Shown here: piece after piece, positions 43,570 through 56,500 of the stretch
Numbering within the stretch: position 1 is the first letter of the stretch
Layout of the letters: every line of letters begins with the position of its first letter
NCBI GenBank assembly: GCA_026545765.1
Contig: CM048841.1
Span: forward strand, 2,574,012-2,638,011
Reading direction: 5' to 3'
Source of the DNA: Plantago major
Lineage: Eukaryota; Streptophyta; Magnoliopsida; Lamiales; Plantaginaceae
DNA length: 64,000 bases
Notes under the pieces: model-generated
Told to the model about the DNA's origin: nothing
Databases searched by the model: none
Seen by the model: only the letters and a program-made list of their open reading frames with translations
Program-made: the position numbers and the translations under genes

Positions 43570-44231
43570 ATTCCATCATTGCAAATGTGTGCATTTGAAA
43601 GTTTGTAATTTATTTTTAGGTTTGTTGCATCTGCAGTTGATAACCTTTCTTTTGTTTTTTCAAAATATTTTATCGGTATCAGTCCTTCTTGTATGCAATT
43701 CATGTCTGCACCACTGTCCATTAAGGCTATTGTTTCTAGGGTAAATGTCCCTATAACAATTTTAATTTTGACATACCATCTTTGGTAAGTAATTTGTGAT
43801 AGAGCATTTATGAATGATTCTCCATTATTCTTATTTTCTTCATCATCAACTTTGTTGGTAATGCTCTCTTCTTTTAATTCATCTTTTAGTTTTAAAATTA
43901 AAATATCTTGTTTTATTTCTTCATTTTCTTGCCTTAATTGTCGTATTTCTGTTTTTATTTCCTTAATCTCTCGTTGAATATCATTAACAGAGATGCTGTT
44001 TGTTTTGTGGGAATTAAATGTTTTTATTACATCTTTGAAATCTGTTTTTTGTTTATTTGAAGTAGAAGTTTCTTGTCCTTTTCCTAAAATCATATCTTTT
44101 AATTTCTTTAGATAATTATCTTTTTGTTGAGGGTCTTTGACCTGATCAATCATTTCAAATATTAACTCATATTGATTTTGTTTTGTGATTACTAAAAGTT
44201 TCTTACTACAATTGCAAATACTTTTTCCCAT
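43533..44231 (-). pseudogene. Pararetrovirus protease region
   Basis: The frame has a long, charged coiled-coil-like stretch followed by a retropepsin active site, LMDSGADMN. It overlaps the coat-region frame at 44192 and the RT frame at 43569, both out of phase, showing frameshift damage. Confidence 0.8.
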
Positions 44232-46065
44232 TTGGTCAGGGAGACAGTAACACGAATCTTCTTATTCTGAATAATCAGAAGTTTCATCGTTATCTGATTA
44301 AATTGATAATCTTCTTTATCTGTTCCTATTCCTTCTTCATCAGAACTTATTTCAGAAATTATATTTAAAAGCTGATTTTTTAATTGTTCATCTGAAATTA
44401 ATTCTTGTATCTTTTGCCTTACCTTGCAAGTGTTGGCATAATGTCCAGGTGTCTTACACTTGTGACATATTATTTTGTCTAGAGGGACTCTTGCTTTTTT
44501 ATAAAATCTTTCTTTTTTCTTATAAAAATTACATTTATTATTTGGTTTGTAATCTTGCTTATTGACTTTTTTGTTGGAATATTTTCTTTTGTAGGGTTTT
44601 CTGTCATGGCTATGAATTGGGGGTTTGATTTTATCAAAACCAAACTGTTCGCACCAGCTTCCCAATTCCTTTCTACTTACCATATTTTGTTTCTTTAACT
44701 GGGATTTTAATTTTAAATCATTACAAATTTGTAATCCAGTCAAATTTATTTGGTTTATAATTTCTCCGTAAGGCATTGTTTCTATATTTCCATTGATGTT
44801 TTTAATCTTTTCTCTTACCTTTTCTGCAAATAACTTTGGTAATCCTGAAATAAAATTTTCTTTTCAATAATAATTATTCAGATCATCCCTTTCATAAATT
44901 TTTGTAAGGAAAACATCTTTGTACCATTTGAAATCCTGAAGCTTTCTACATTTTAAATTTTGTAAAATCTCAATATTTCTTTCACTATACCAATTAAGGA
45001 TCACCAACAAAATGAAGTAAAATTGTGTAAATGAGGGAGTAACTGCTACAGAAATTTGTCTATCATTATCATCTAGAATTGGTATTCCATTGTCATCTTG
45101 TTTAATACTATCTAGTATTACATTTTGTTCTAATGGTGTAAGAGAGTTATCCCACCATCCTTTTAATTGTCCATTAAATCCTAAAATTAAAGTTTTTTCA
45201 CAATCAACTTGATCCATTCTATTTCCATATATGTTTGATATGACTACCATTTCTTGACAAGTTTTTATAATCTGATATTCTGCTAACCCATCTATATTCC
45301 ACTCGTAAACTGTTGACCCATTAAAAGTCCTTTGAGTATGTGTTTCTTCTAATTGGATGTATGGGGGAGTGGGTCTAGGATAGAAATTTTTGTGTTCTAC
45401 AGGAAAAATATGATTACTATCTTCAGACTCATCACCTGAATGGACATTTTCTAATGATTTTTTTAAGTGTTTAATTTTTCTAAATTCAAATCTCCTAACT
45501 TAGAATTTATTTTCTGAAGAATCTCTGTTTCTGTTAACTTAGGTTTATACTCATTGATTTTAAAAGGAAATCTGTGTATCTGCTTATCTGGTGAGGTATG
45601 TTCTTTACTTGAGGATGCTAAATTTGTCTCAACTGGAGATTGGCTACCTAATTTCTTTTCTATACTATCTTCTATTCTTTCTAATTGTTTTCTTAGACAA
45701 TGTAAACTTATATTAGTGTAATTCCTTTGTTTCATTCCTGACTCATCTTCTTTGTTGTCAGTAAGGACTGGCGTACAATCTATGACATCTGTTAAAACCT
45801 TTGTTCTTACGGGTTCTAAAGGTGGAAATTCATGCGAGACACTTGAGCCATCTCTCTTTGTAAAATAAGATTTTGTTTTGGTTAAAACTGAAAGTTTATC
45901 ATACTTTTGAAAAAAATAAGTAAAGAATGGTATACGATTTTGTGTAGTAATCATAAATTCATACCAACTGTTTCTTATGATATTCCTTTGTTTTTCAGAG
46001 AATGTTTCCATGAACCATTTTCTTTCTTGTTTGTTTTCGTCACTCATAAAATCTTTTTTTATCAA
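44192..46065 (-). pseudogene. Pararetrovirus coat protein region
   Basis: Frames at 45463-46065, 44864-45250 and 44192-44776 cover the coat part of the polyprotein. The last has a lysine-rich stretch and a CCHC knuckle CHKCKTPGHYANTC followed by an acidic serine-rich tail, as in caulimovirid coat proteins. Stops and shifts separate the frames (about 44780-44860 and 45250-45460). Confidence 0.75.
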
Positions 46066-46309
46066 ACTAGATCTTATCTATACAAAATTCTTTTGTCAAA
46101 ACGTATATGCTTGAAAGATTTGGTGAAGTTGGTTTATCCTCTTCTTGTTGTTCTAAATCATTTGTGCTATCACTAAAACCTTGTGAAGTATAAACTGGTT
46201 GGGCAACATTTTTATGTGTTCTAACTCCTTGAAAATTATGTCTATCTCTTTCAAAAATACTAAAAGAATTTCTATGGGAATTACTCCGAGATAAATTTTC
46301 GCTATTTCT

Positions 46310-47185
46310 CTATGAGCTATAATCTCTAAAGGACATAGAACTTTGTCTGTTAAATCTTATACTGACCCCTCCATCTGGGTGGTCTACTATATTTTCTATT
46401 TCAGTATTTTCTATTGGTTGGGATCTTGGTATTGTTCCAGAAGGAAGCAACCAAGTTTCAGGAAGATTAACATTTTTCCATTCTATAGTCTTAGGGATTG
46501 TAAGATTAGACTTTGACTTATTAATTTCCCAAAAGATAGTTTGTCCAGAAGGTTTTTCATAATGTACTGCTTTGACATTTAAACCCGTATTCATAACTTT
46601 GTAATGTATTCTATAAAATATTTCATATATATGAGAACCATGCTTCATTTTGTAATTATAAGTTTTTACATTTAAAGTAAGAATATCTAAAATATGTGGG
46701 TCAGTCAGGGATATGGTAAAATTCGGATAACAATTAAAATAAATTGGTCCATTACAAAGACTTGTTTCAATTAATCCTAAAAGGGAATCTTGAAAATCAA
46801 AATGTCTAGCATCTCTAAGTGCAACAAAAATGCTAGTATCTAATCCTTCTCTCGTTATAGGTTTAATAGCAATTTGTACAAGACCTATATGTAAGAATTT
46901 GTATCCACTGGCTATATGCTATCTAATTGACTTTTTAGTGAATAAATGTAAAGTTTGTTGATCACTTACTAAAGGAAGGACTTGTTCTTCTGTGTTTATA
47001 GTATAAGCTGATCTAAAGTCTAATATGCTTTGTTTATATATTGTACTTTTATCTACATTTGGAGGTTTCCAATTGAACAAATCTTTATCTTCCCAAGTAT
47101 TTTCAATAGTAGATACTACATTTTCATTAGTATCCGGTACAGATGATGAGGCATAAGTCATATTGTTCCCAAAAAGCTTATTCAT
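46310..47185 (-). pseudogene. Pararetrovirus movement protein region
   Basis: The N-terminal frame (46919-47185), a middle part in 46650-46918 and the C-terminal frame (46310-46648) together match the cell-to-cell movement protein of caulimovirids, including the LRDAR and DSLLG motifs in the middle part. A stop at 46919-46921 and a missing start in the middle part break it. Confidence 0.75.
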
Positions 47186-47303
47186 TAATCTTACTGGCTT
47201 GATTTCGTAAAAGCTAATTCAGACATCGTCTTACACACCTATCCAAGGAATTAAATGCATGTCTACCAGAATCAAAACTTACTACAAAATCAAGTTTGTT
47301 TAA

Positions 47304-49340
47304 TGTCACGCCCCAAAACCAAATCAACAATTTGGTAATTTGAAAGACGCGACCGGCCATGTATCGTAAGATGGTCTTACGCCAACACGAAACCTCATAA
47401 ACAATAACATAAGTAGAACAAAAGCGGAAACAAAGACTTTAAAAGTTGTATCCAAAAGTACAGTATCAGAGCGACTCTAAACTGAAATAACAAAAGACTG
47501 AAAAAAACTACAGGTCTCGAAACTCAAAGAGAACTAAACAGCCAGGTCTGAACAATAGGGAAAACCTACAATAGCTAAACTTGAAACTCCAAGCAAAAAG
47601 TCTAACTTTACTCGTCCTGCTGGTCGTCTGAAAAAAAAAAGGGTGTAAGGGTGAGCTCCTGGTACTTTTACCCGGATCAAGCAGTACAGTAAAACATACA
47701 TACATATACACACAACATATATGTAACATATCCAAAAATTTCATATCACAATGCATTTGACGAAACAGTAACATAATTAATTTAGCTCAGTCAGATTTAC
47801 TCTAGGCCACTATTAGATCCCGTGGCAGGGAAGATGGCATACATAACGGTAACAGTAGGTTTCCTCAACAGGAAACAATAACGGTAGGTTCCCCCGCGGA
47901 AAGGAACAATAACAGTAGGAAGTACTTCTATGCCAAATAAACCCTCAACAGAGGTCAATACAGAGCGTAGGTAAACTGAGAGCTAAAACAGTACAGTTAT
48001 CAACTTGAAGTAACAATTTTCATACTTATCACATGCATCATAAAATCACTTTAGGGATTTACATACTTGATCCGTTTTGAATAGACTATTATATCAAGTC
48101 TCATATCTTGATATAATGACCATGAGTTATTTGTTCAAATCTTAAAACATACATATATACTATAATACAGAAAATAGAAGTAAAAGTGTCAAGAGTTCCC
48201 CTTACCTCAGACGACCTAAATCGATTACTCGAACTCACCAATCAAGATGGACCGGTCTTAGTCAATACCTAAATAGAACAATAAACAATTACAACTCACT
48301 TAAGAAAGGAAACAGAATACTATCTAAATCTACTATTGTTACTACTTACTACTACTTCTACACTACTCCACTGGACCAACAACCATGTGGGTAGAAGAGG
48401 TGATGAGTGGATTTTCTCTCTCCAAGGGAAAATTGCGAAAAGATCCCTCCCCAACCCCAAAACAAAATTTCTACCAGACAAACGTTAATGGTGATGCAGA
48501 ATAGATCAAGACCCCAAGTCAAACAACTAAACTGAGAATCAAACAAAGGACCTGCTTGCTGAAATAATTAACCTCTTAGATAATTAATTAACCCTCCACT
48601 TAAAATAGCCTAACTAACTCAGAATGCGAAAATTCTCTCTCTAAACGGTGCGCAAATGAACCGGCCAACCCCTCTATTTATAGAGGGTCATATTGGGAAC
48701 TCCAACCGTCACGATTTTTCGGGATTAAATCTCAATCGTAGATCAAAAATCATCCAACGGCATAGTAGAATTATACCAAATGAAATGACGAATTGGTACA
48801 ACAAATCTACTTCGAGGATAAACGAATACAACAACTCTCCCACTCTCGGGCGGCAGACAACACGAGAGTTCCGGAGTATCCTCTCCTCGGACAACTAGCG
48901 ACTTATCAGTCCAACATAATTCGCCACACAAGGAACCTCGTTTACTCGAGCAATTACACTTCGGACCTTCCCTTGACCACAGAGGTTGGTTCGGACGGGA
49001 CACGCACCTACGGTCCGCCACCGTAGCTCATCAAAAGATACACTACCGATGTTCGGAGCCTAAACTTAGTCTCGATTACAAATACCCTTTTTTCTTTTTT
49101 CTTCACTTCGTTGCCCTTCGGACCCAGCCCCTCGGATGGCAACGATGTTTTAGAAAAAGAAAAAAGGGGGGGGGGGGGGAGAGACTGAGTCAATGGCCAC
49201 ACGAAGTACGGATTACACCTTTTTTCAACAAGATCGAAACGGATTGGACTGAAGAACGGATTTTTTCCTCAAAACAGCTTCCCAAACCAATAGTTCCACA
49301 ACTATCTTCTACTAAGATACTTGGAAACTAAGGGGACATA
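47304..49340 (-). mobile_element. Probable LTR-retroelement sequence, family unclear
   Basis: The plus strand begins 'tgtcacgccccaaaacc', a common LTR end in plants. A strong TATA box in minus orientation (CTATAAATAGAGG, about 48673-48685) suggests a minus-strand LTR with a long transcribed leader. The right part (49030-49340) has 'aaggggacata', a PPT-like tract, directly before the next LTR and may belong to that one instead. No coding frame is supported and the right border is not resolved. Confidence 0.4.
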
Positions 49341-50296
49341 TGTTGTTACGGAAATATGTCCAATCCGTCATAAAGGACCTAGGAACGAATCCTAAGGCGT
49401 CCTAAGTCATCCAAACGATCCGAGACACATTGGTCCGAGCCAACGGTCCGATCCGGGCAGACCAACCATGGTCCGACCCACCTTGATAGAAAGGAACAAA
49501 GGATCTTGGACCTAAAAGGCCCGACCCGGAACCATAGGTCCGACCCACCTTGGTCCGAGCCTCTCTGGGAAAGGAGCATAGTGCTAAGTCAGTACCCTCT
49601 CCGACCCAAGGACTCCGATCCGGATGTCAACTCGGATCCAGCATGACCATCTCATAAAGTAACCAAGCAAATGGGCACCAAAGAGTGAGATGTCCGAACC
49701 CAGGAGCTCCGAATCGGAAGAGGTGGACAGGCAGGAGAACTTCCTCAGCCGACAACCAAATATGGTCCGGACCAACCGTCCGGACCCGTCTCTCCGAACC
49801 TGGGAACTCGGCAGAACTAGTCACATCCTATAAAACTCTACCAATAATGACTAAACTACCCCTAAAGCCCAAAGTGGCATGGGCTAAGCGTCATTATTGG
49901 GCTATGGGCCTAAGACATGCATTGGTGTGGCTCAATCGTAGCCTTACACTTGGCGCAATCCTAGCAAGGCCTCCTATTTTGATGATAGCCTATAAATAGG
50001 GCACACATCCCCACAAGATCAAGTAAGTCATCTTACAAGTCACTTCACGATCCTGATCCCGAACATTATACAGAGTTGATCTTCAGTCACTCTCGAGTAA
50101 AGTCTCATCCCGGTTTGACACTTAGCAAAACGGGCACTAACCCCCCCCCCCCCCACTCAAGTGTGCAGGTCCTTACCGAAGCAGTTGGTCGCTGGTTCTT
50201 ACACCTTGGTCCTTACCTAGCAAGGAGCTTCTTACCTTGGCACCCATTAGTGGAGTTGAATAAAATCTAAGTAGTTGGAGAGTTACACCCTCAACA
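49341..50296 (+). mobile_element. LTR of family 2 type (about 950 bp)
   Basis: Begins 'tgttgttacggaaatatgtccaatccgt' and ends 'ttacaccctcaaca'. It is related to the solo LTR at 20868-21773 (shared start 'tacgga.atatg.gtccaatccgt', 'tccga/ggtccg' richness, a C-run near the end). 'aaggggacata' just upstream looks like a PPT, so it may be a 3' LTR. The flanks do not give a matching target duplication; the right flank is RT of a different element. Confidence 0.65.
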
Positions 50297-52743
50297 AATT
50301 TGTTGTTATGTCCTTCGGTCTCACAAATGCACCTGCAGCTTTTATGGACTTGATGAATAGGGTATTTGAGCAATACCTAGATCAATTTGTGGTGGTTTTC
50401 ATTGATGATATTTTGATTTACTCGAAGAGCAAGGAAGAGCACGCAGAGCATTTGAGACTGGTGATGGAGAGATTAAGGGAGGAATAGTTGTTTGCAAAAT
50501 TCAGTAAGTGTGAGTTCTGGTTGGATCGAGTTGCATTTTTGGGACATGTAGTATCTAGCGAGGGAATTTCTGTTGATCCGTCTAAAGTCGAAACTGTAGT
50601 GAGTTGGCCTCGTCCGACTAATGTGAGTGAAATTAGAAGTTTTCTTGGATTTGCAGGTTACTACAGAAAATTTATTCAAGGCTTCTCAGTATTGTCCTTA
50701 CCGTTGACTCGTTTGACCCAGAAGGGAGTGAAGTTTGAATGGTCTGATGAATGCACAAAGAGTTTCGAGGAATTAAAGCGGCGATTGGTCTCTGCACCTA
50801 TTCTAAGCTTGCCCAATGATGTCGATGGGTTTGTCATCTACAGTGATGCTTCGAAGATTGGTTTAGGGTGTGTTTTGATGCAAAATGACAAAGTTATAGC
50901 TTACGCTTCTCGACAGTTGAAGCCTTATGAACGAAACTACCCTACTCATGATCTAGAGTTGGCAGCAGTGGTTTTTGACTTGAAGATATGGCGTCATTAC
51001 TTGTATGGGGTGAGATGTGAAGTCTATACTGACCATAAGAGCTTCAAGTATCTGTTTACGCAAAAAGAATTGAATATGAGGCAAAGAAGATGGTTGGAGC
51101 TACTAAAGGATTACGATTTGGGAATTAATTACCATCCTGGAAAAGCTAATGTAGTTGCTGATGCACTTAGCCGAAAAGCACCGGTGGTGGCAGCCATGTT
51201 GACCCAAGAAAAGAAGATTTTGAGGGAGTTAGAAGACCTAGATATCGAAGTGGTGAGTAGTGACTCCAACAGCATGATTGCTAGTTTAATAGCTCAGCCA
51301 TTGTTGATTGATCGCATCAAGGAAGCACAAAAGGGAGATGCAAATTTGGTCAAGATTATTGAAGGGCTAGCAAATGGTTTGTACCCGAAATTTGGAATGC
51401 ACGACGATGGTTCCTTGAGGTATGGAAATAGGGTATGTGTTCCATCCAATGCCGAATTGAAGGAAGAGATTCTAACCGATGCTCACAGATCTCGATTTTC
51501 TATACACCCGGGTGGCACTAAGATGTATAGAGACTTGCTAAAGCACTTTTGGTGGAAGGGCATGAAACGTGATGTAGCAGACTTCGTGGCTAGATGCATT
51601 ACGTGTCAGCAAGTGAAAATTGAGCACCAGCGTATTGGAGGTACATTGCAAAATTTGGAAATTCCTCAGTGGAAATGGGAGCATATCACTATGGACTTTG
51701 TTACTGGTCTACCATCCACACCGAGGCACGATGCAGTTTGGGTAATTGTAGACCGACTTACTAAATCAGCGCATTTTCTGCCAATCAAGAAGTCGGATTC
51801 GTTGGATAAATTGGCAAAGAAGTATGTGAAGAATATAGTTTGCCTTCATGGTGTGCCAGTGAGCATAGTTTCGGATCGTGACCCAAGGTTTGCTTCTCAT
51901 TTTTGGAAGAGTCTACAGAGTGCCCTTGACACACAGTTGAAGTTTAGTACCGCATTCCACCCACAGACTGATGGGCAATCAGAGAGAACGATTCAAATAT
52001 TGGAAGATATGTTGAGAGCTTGCGTCATGGACTTTAAAGGAAGTTGGGGTGAACACTTGAAGTTGGCAGAGTTCGCGTACAACAATAGCTATCAAAGTAG
52101 CATTGGCATGGCTCCATATGAAGCTCTTTATGGGAGAAAGTGTAGATCTCCGATTCATTGGGATGATATTGGTGAAAAGAGATTATTAGGTCCAGAGTTG
52201 GCTAAAGTTGCTGAAGAAAAGATACCGTTGATAAAGAAAAGACTGGAAGTAGCTCAGAACAGACAAAAGAGTTGGGCAGATTTGAAAAGAAGACATTTGG
52301 AGCTTAACGTTGGTGATTCGGTTCATTTGAAGATTTCTCCGTCTAAAGGAGTGATGCGTTTTGGAAAGCGTGGAAAGTTAAGTCCGCGCTATATTGGACC
52401 TTTTGAGATTCTTGAAAGAATTGGTGAAGTGGCTTATAGGTTGGCATTGCCACCTGACCTATCAAAAGTGCATAATGTTTTCCATGTTTCTCTTTTGAGG
52501 AGGTATGTTCCTGATCCTACTCACATTTTGAGTTACGAGCCTCTAGAAGTTCGAGAGGATTTGTCTTACGAGGAGACACCAGTTGGTATAATTGATCGGA
52601 AGGTGCAAGAGCTAAGAAAGCGATCGATACCGTTTGTGAAAGTTCAGTGGTCAAACCACTCACCTAAAGAAGCAACTTGGGAGTTAGAGGAGGAAATGCG
52701 AAAGTCTTACCCCCATCTTTTTGAAGAAGAAGGTGCGTTTTAG
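50297..52743 (+). pseudogene. Ty3/gypsy chromovirus pol (RT to chromodomain), truncated
   Basis: Starts inside RT ([20 protein letters not shown]), has the active site FIDDIL, one in-frame TAG at 50485, then a 751-codon open frame. That frame holds the RT end, RNase H ([15 protein letters not shown] and the [10 protein letters not shown] motif), the integrase zinc finger ([19 protein letters not shown] ... CITCQQVK), the catalytic core ([29 protein letters not shown]) and a C-terminal chromodomain ([19 protein letters not shown]). Gag, protease and the RT N-terminus are missing. The near-intact integrase suggests a fairly young insertion. Tekay/Del-like clade by motif pattern. Confidence 0.9.
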
Positions 52744-52770
52744 TTTTTAAAGTTTCGGGACGAAACTTCC

Positions 52771-52786
52771 TTTAAGGGGGGAAAGA
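52771..52786 (+). other. Polypurine tract of the chromovirus
   Basis: 'tttaagggggg aaaga' directly precedes the LTR start 'tgtaaaaccc'. Confidence 0.7.
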
Positions 52787-53480
52787 TGTAAAACCCAAGA
52801 ATTTATTTATTTTATTTTATTATTACTGTAATGAATTTAATATTTGAAATTATGTATTTTCCTAAAATTATTTGAAACCTTTTTACGTTAGTAGTGGGAA
52901 GGGTTAGTTACCTTAATTGATTTTTCCCTAACCTATGTAAGTTTTTTCTCTCAGTCCAATTAAGTCCAGAAGAAAATTAGGTTTCTCAGTTTTTCCCTTC
53001 CTGGTGCCGCTAGCTCTCGTTTTTGGTTCATCGTGATTTCTGACTGAATCTGCTCTTTATTGCTACGAAAGGTGAGTTGTGATTTGTTCGTTTAACTCTC
53101 ATCCCAATAAAGCTTGATCATTCCTTTTCTTTTACTATCGTAAGGCTGCATTGACCTAAAGAATGGAATTAATTATTTGTTCGACTTCTTTCGGTTTTCA
53201 TGCTTTCGTGATACCCAGGTGTATCCGAAGCGACTACCATCAATCCGAAGTGAGCGACGAGAGATCCGAAGCACGAGGTTGCATACGAAGCCAAGGCATT
53301 TCCATCTAATCATCCGAGTCCAAGTAAGTTTACTTGTCTCGTCTTATCATTTGTCTGCATTGTTTTTCATCTTCTAGTTGGTCCGATGCATGCTTATGAT
53401 GTGTATTATAGTTCTAATACTCCATACGTTCTCAATATTGACTAACTCCGAATCAGCATCGTACTGACTCCGAACTAACT
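52787..53480 (+). mobile_element. 3' LTR start of the chromovirus, then Tat-type DNA
   Basis: The LTR begins 'tgtaaaacccaagaattt' at 52787. Its right end is not resolved because no second LTR is in the window; from about 53215 the sequence takes on the 'tccgaa'-rich style of the Tat-type region that follows. No coding frame. Confidence 0.5.
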
Positions 53481-53591
53481 TCGCCTGGGAAAGCCAGTAG
53501 TGTTGGCTATAAACCGACCACTTTAATACAATAAACGACCTCTCGGACTGCCATCTTAAAGCTTACGAAATTGCTTTCTCCTTTCCTTAGG

Positions 53592-56500
53592 ATGTCCGAG
53601 AGTGATAGCCAAAATCGATCCGAGGCTGAGGGATATGACTCCGAAGTGATATCTTTAATCGATAGCTCCGAGGAAATTGAGATCGTAGATGACGATGAAG
53701 TATTGGAGGTGGAGCAAGCGCCCCATCCGAGCCGGGAAGAGCCCGAGGTAAGTTCCTTACTTCGGTTAGTTGTTCCGGATTCCGGTCCTCCGAGGCATCG
53801 GGATTACCTGCGAGTGTCCCATGTGCAGGTTATTGTAGCGGCTCAAGAAACAAGTTCGCGAGTTGTAGGAACTCGTCGCCCGGGTCGGGCTGGCCAAGAA
53901 TCCGAACTTCCGGTAGAGATCCGATCTTTAATTCGCAACCTTGTTATAATTTTAGGAGTAATCCTAATCGAGTTCCGTTCGTTCCGGACCCGCAGGCGCC
54001 GACCATCGAGGAAGTTCATGATACCTCGGAAGCACCTCCCAATTTGGGCATCTTCGAAGAGGGTGAGGAAGATCGCGTGCAAGTCGCTGTGCCCCTTCAG
54101 ACTGTCGTAGAGTTAGCGTCCTCGTCCGAGGAAGATGAGGCAGAAGAAGGTGTGCGGAGCCAAGATTCTGGTTCCGAAGAGGAAGAAAGTGTAGAGCCAT
54201 CCGCTCGTGTGCTCCATGTGGAATCTGCTGGGCAAGCAGGGCCGAGTCGGCAGGTGGCTGAGGAAGAGCGTCCGGAGAGGCTGAGGAAGGGTGAGGACGT
54301 ATTCCAAGTAAAGTTCCCTCGGTCTAGAGACGAGGTCACTCACCCCGATCCGGAGGGCGAGTTGAATGAAGACGGTACTTTGCCTACTTGCGCCTCAACC
54401 ATCCGAGCCGAGGAAGTGGATGAGCTCCGGAGGAGATATGAAATCCCGGAGTGTGTGGAGATTCTCGTTCCGGACGAGTCTCATGCTTTTTATAATCCGC
54501 CTCCGGGCTACATGTGTGTCTATGAGATAAGTCTCCATTGCGGGTGGCGGCTACCCGTATCGTCCGAGTTTCTGGAGATTTTGAACAGTATGGGGTTGAG
54601 TCCGCACCAGATCATCCCCAACTCCCTCGGAAATCTGATGTGCTTCGGGGTCTTATGTAAATATAAAGGCATCCCGGTCACATTCAATAATTTTCGTAAA
54701 TTATTCAACATAAGTGTAAGTAATAGGAACACATGGTTCTATACGTTCGTATGTCGCCAGGCGTACACGTTTTTTGTTGACCCCCTGTCCTCGTTGGGAA
54801 TCCAATGGTTCAAGAGGTACATTTTTGTCCGTCCGGCTCTGAAGCCCGGGCAATCCGAAGTGGAGAGGCCCACGTGGCATTTTGAGAAAAAGTTCTTCCG
54901 AGGCAAGCTGCCAGATTGGAAGCCACCGGCACGGAACATCCCTTTGTGGATGCAAGCGCTTCATCGGAGTCAAGAGCCGGAAAAGTACTTCTTCCGAGGG
55001 CTGATATGTCAGCCTCTGCCTTACTTGGCCGGCTTGTCCGAGCCAAGTTTTTGTGACAATATGGAGGATTTGAGTAAGTGGTTTTGCTCTACCTCTGGTT
55101 GGTTGTCCGATTCGGTTTGTCGACTATGTGGTTACCATTTGTAGATTCTTTTGTATTTTGCAACTCATTGTGATTCGGATGTGCAGCTTTTTGGTTCGAG
55201 TATACGATGTCGACCATGCGGGAGTTGAAGCGTCAACAAAATGCTGTGCAGCGGAAGGAGTTGGCAGAGGGTTCCTGGACCCAAATTATCAAGACTTCCA
55301 CCGTACTCCCGATGGATGAGCCAAGAAATGCTGCCGTGTTCCGAGTGGAGGAATCTCGGAGAGCTGCTGCGGGCGAAGAGGCCCAAACTATCCCTACTCC
55401 GGACAAGGGTAAGGTGGTCGGTTCTAAGGGCTCGAAGAAGCCTCCAAGATCCGTATCCCGAGATCCTCCCGCAAGCGGATCGAGCGCTGCGGCTGCAAAA
55501 AAGCGCTCCTCCGAAGGTCCGAATCCTCCCGCCAAGAAAGGAAAGGGTAAGATGAGCGAGGCGCCCGAGCTGGATTCGGATGCTGAAGTTGCTCGGTTGG
55601 TTGCTGCCTCGGAGTTGGAGCGGATTTCGGAGTTAACTGCCGCTTAGCGCAAAATGAGTTTAAATTTTCCGTTGGTTTTACATCTTCTTGTGGTTCGGAG
55701 GTATCTAACACTTCCGATGTTTCGTTTTTGTTTTTAGCTTGCTGCTGCTGTTGAAGCATGCTCTCAGGTAGCTGCTCGGAGAGCAACCTTGGAAGAAGAT
55801 TTGGCTAAGGTCGATTTGCCAGGCGATTGAAACGTCCGGTTGAACAAAGACTGAGCGGCTAAAGAAGGCCATAGCTGCTAAACAGGAGGCCGAGTCGGAG
55901 ACTGCCAAAATGAAAAGTGCCATCCGATCTTTGGAAACTGACTTGAAAGTGCACCAAGATAGTTTGGATGAGTTCGTGGGTGTCTCTCGTACTTTCAAGG
56001 ATATGATGCTGAAAGAGCTTCTAGGGGTTCGGACAAGGGCTGCCCAAGATTTTCTTGCTTCAGACTCCTGCAAGTTTTTGTTCGAGTCGAAGTATGACGA
56101 GGCCCGTCAAGATGGGTTCGATGCAGCTGTGGACCAGTGCCGGAGGAAGGGTTGGATACCGGATGACTGCGACTTGGAGGCTGAGGGAGTGTCCGCCTTT
56201 AAGAATGGAGATGGCTCGGACTTTGCTCCGGAGGGTGTCTTGGACGAAGACCTGCTCAAGTGTGAATTTGTGGAGCTGGTCTGCGAAGAGTCGGAGGGCA
56301 AGAAGTACAGCCATGGCGGTCCGTATCTCCCACCCTTCATCCCTCGGGTGCTTATGTCCAGTGTTTTCGTTCCTTTGGAGGATCACTTAGAACACAACCG
56401 AGACTGGCTGACTCTGCCTGGGCCTGTTCGTGGCTTCGATCCGGACCTAGACTTGATGCAACAATGTTCGGCCTTCTTGAAAGAGGTTGAGGCTCGGAGA

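Larger units (their letters stand above)
38240..47303 (-). mobile_element. Endogenous pararetrovirus (Caulimoviridae-like), broken
   Basis: Read on the minus strand the order is movement protein, coat region with zinc knuckle, aspartic protease, RT, RNase H, a further ORF and a non-coding region with a TATA box, a genome plan of plant pararetroviruses. No LTRs or integrase belong to it. Reading frames are interrupted by many stops and shifts and by a 1.75-kb solo LTR, so it cannot be expressed as a whole. Genus is not decided: petuvirus-, solendovirus- or florendovirus-like are all possible. The borders (about 38240 and 47303) are approximate. Confidence 0.85.

Noticed and set aside
47304..48300. 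A complete LTR with matching 5-bp duplication
   Set aside because: The left end is convincing but no right end with CA and a copy of 'tttaa' was found; only a one-mismatch candidate near 48295, too weak.
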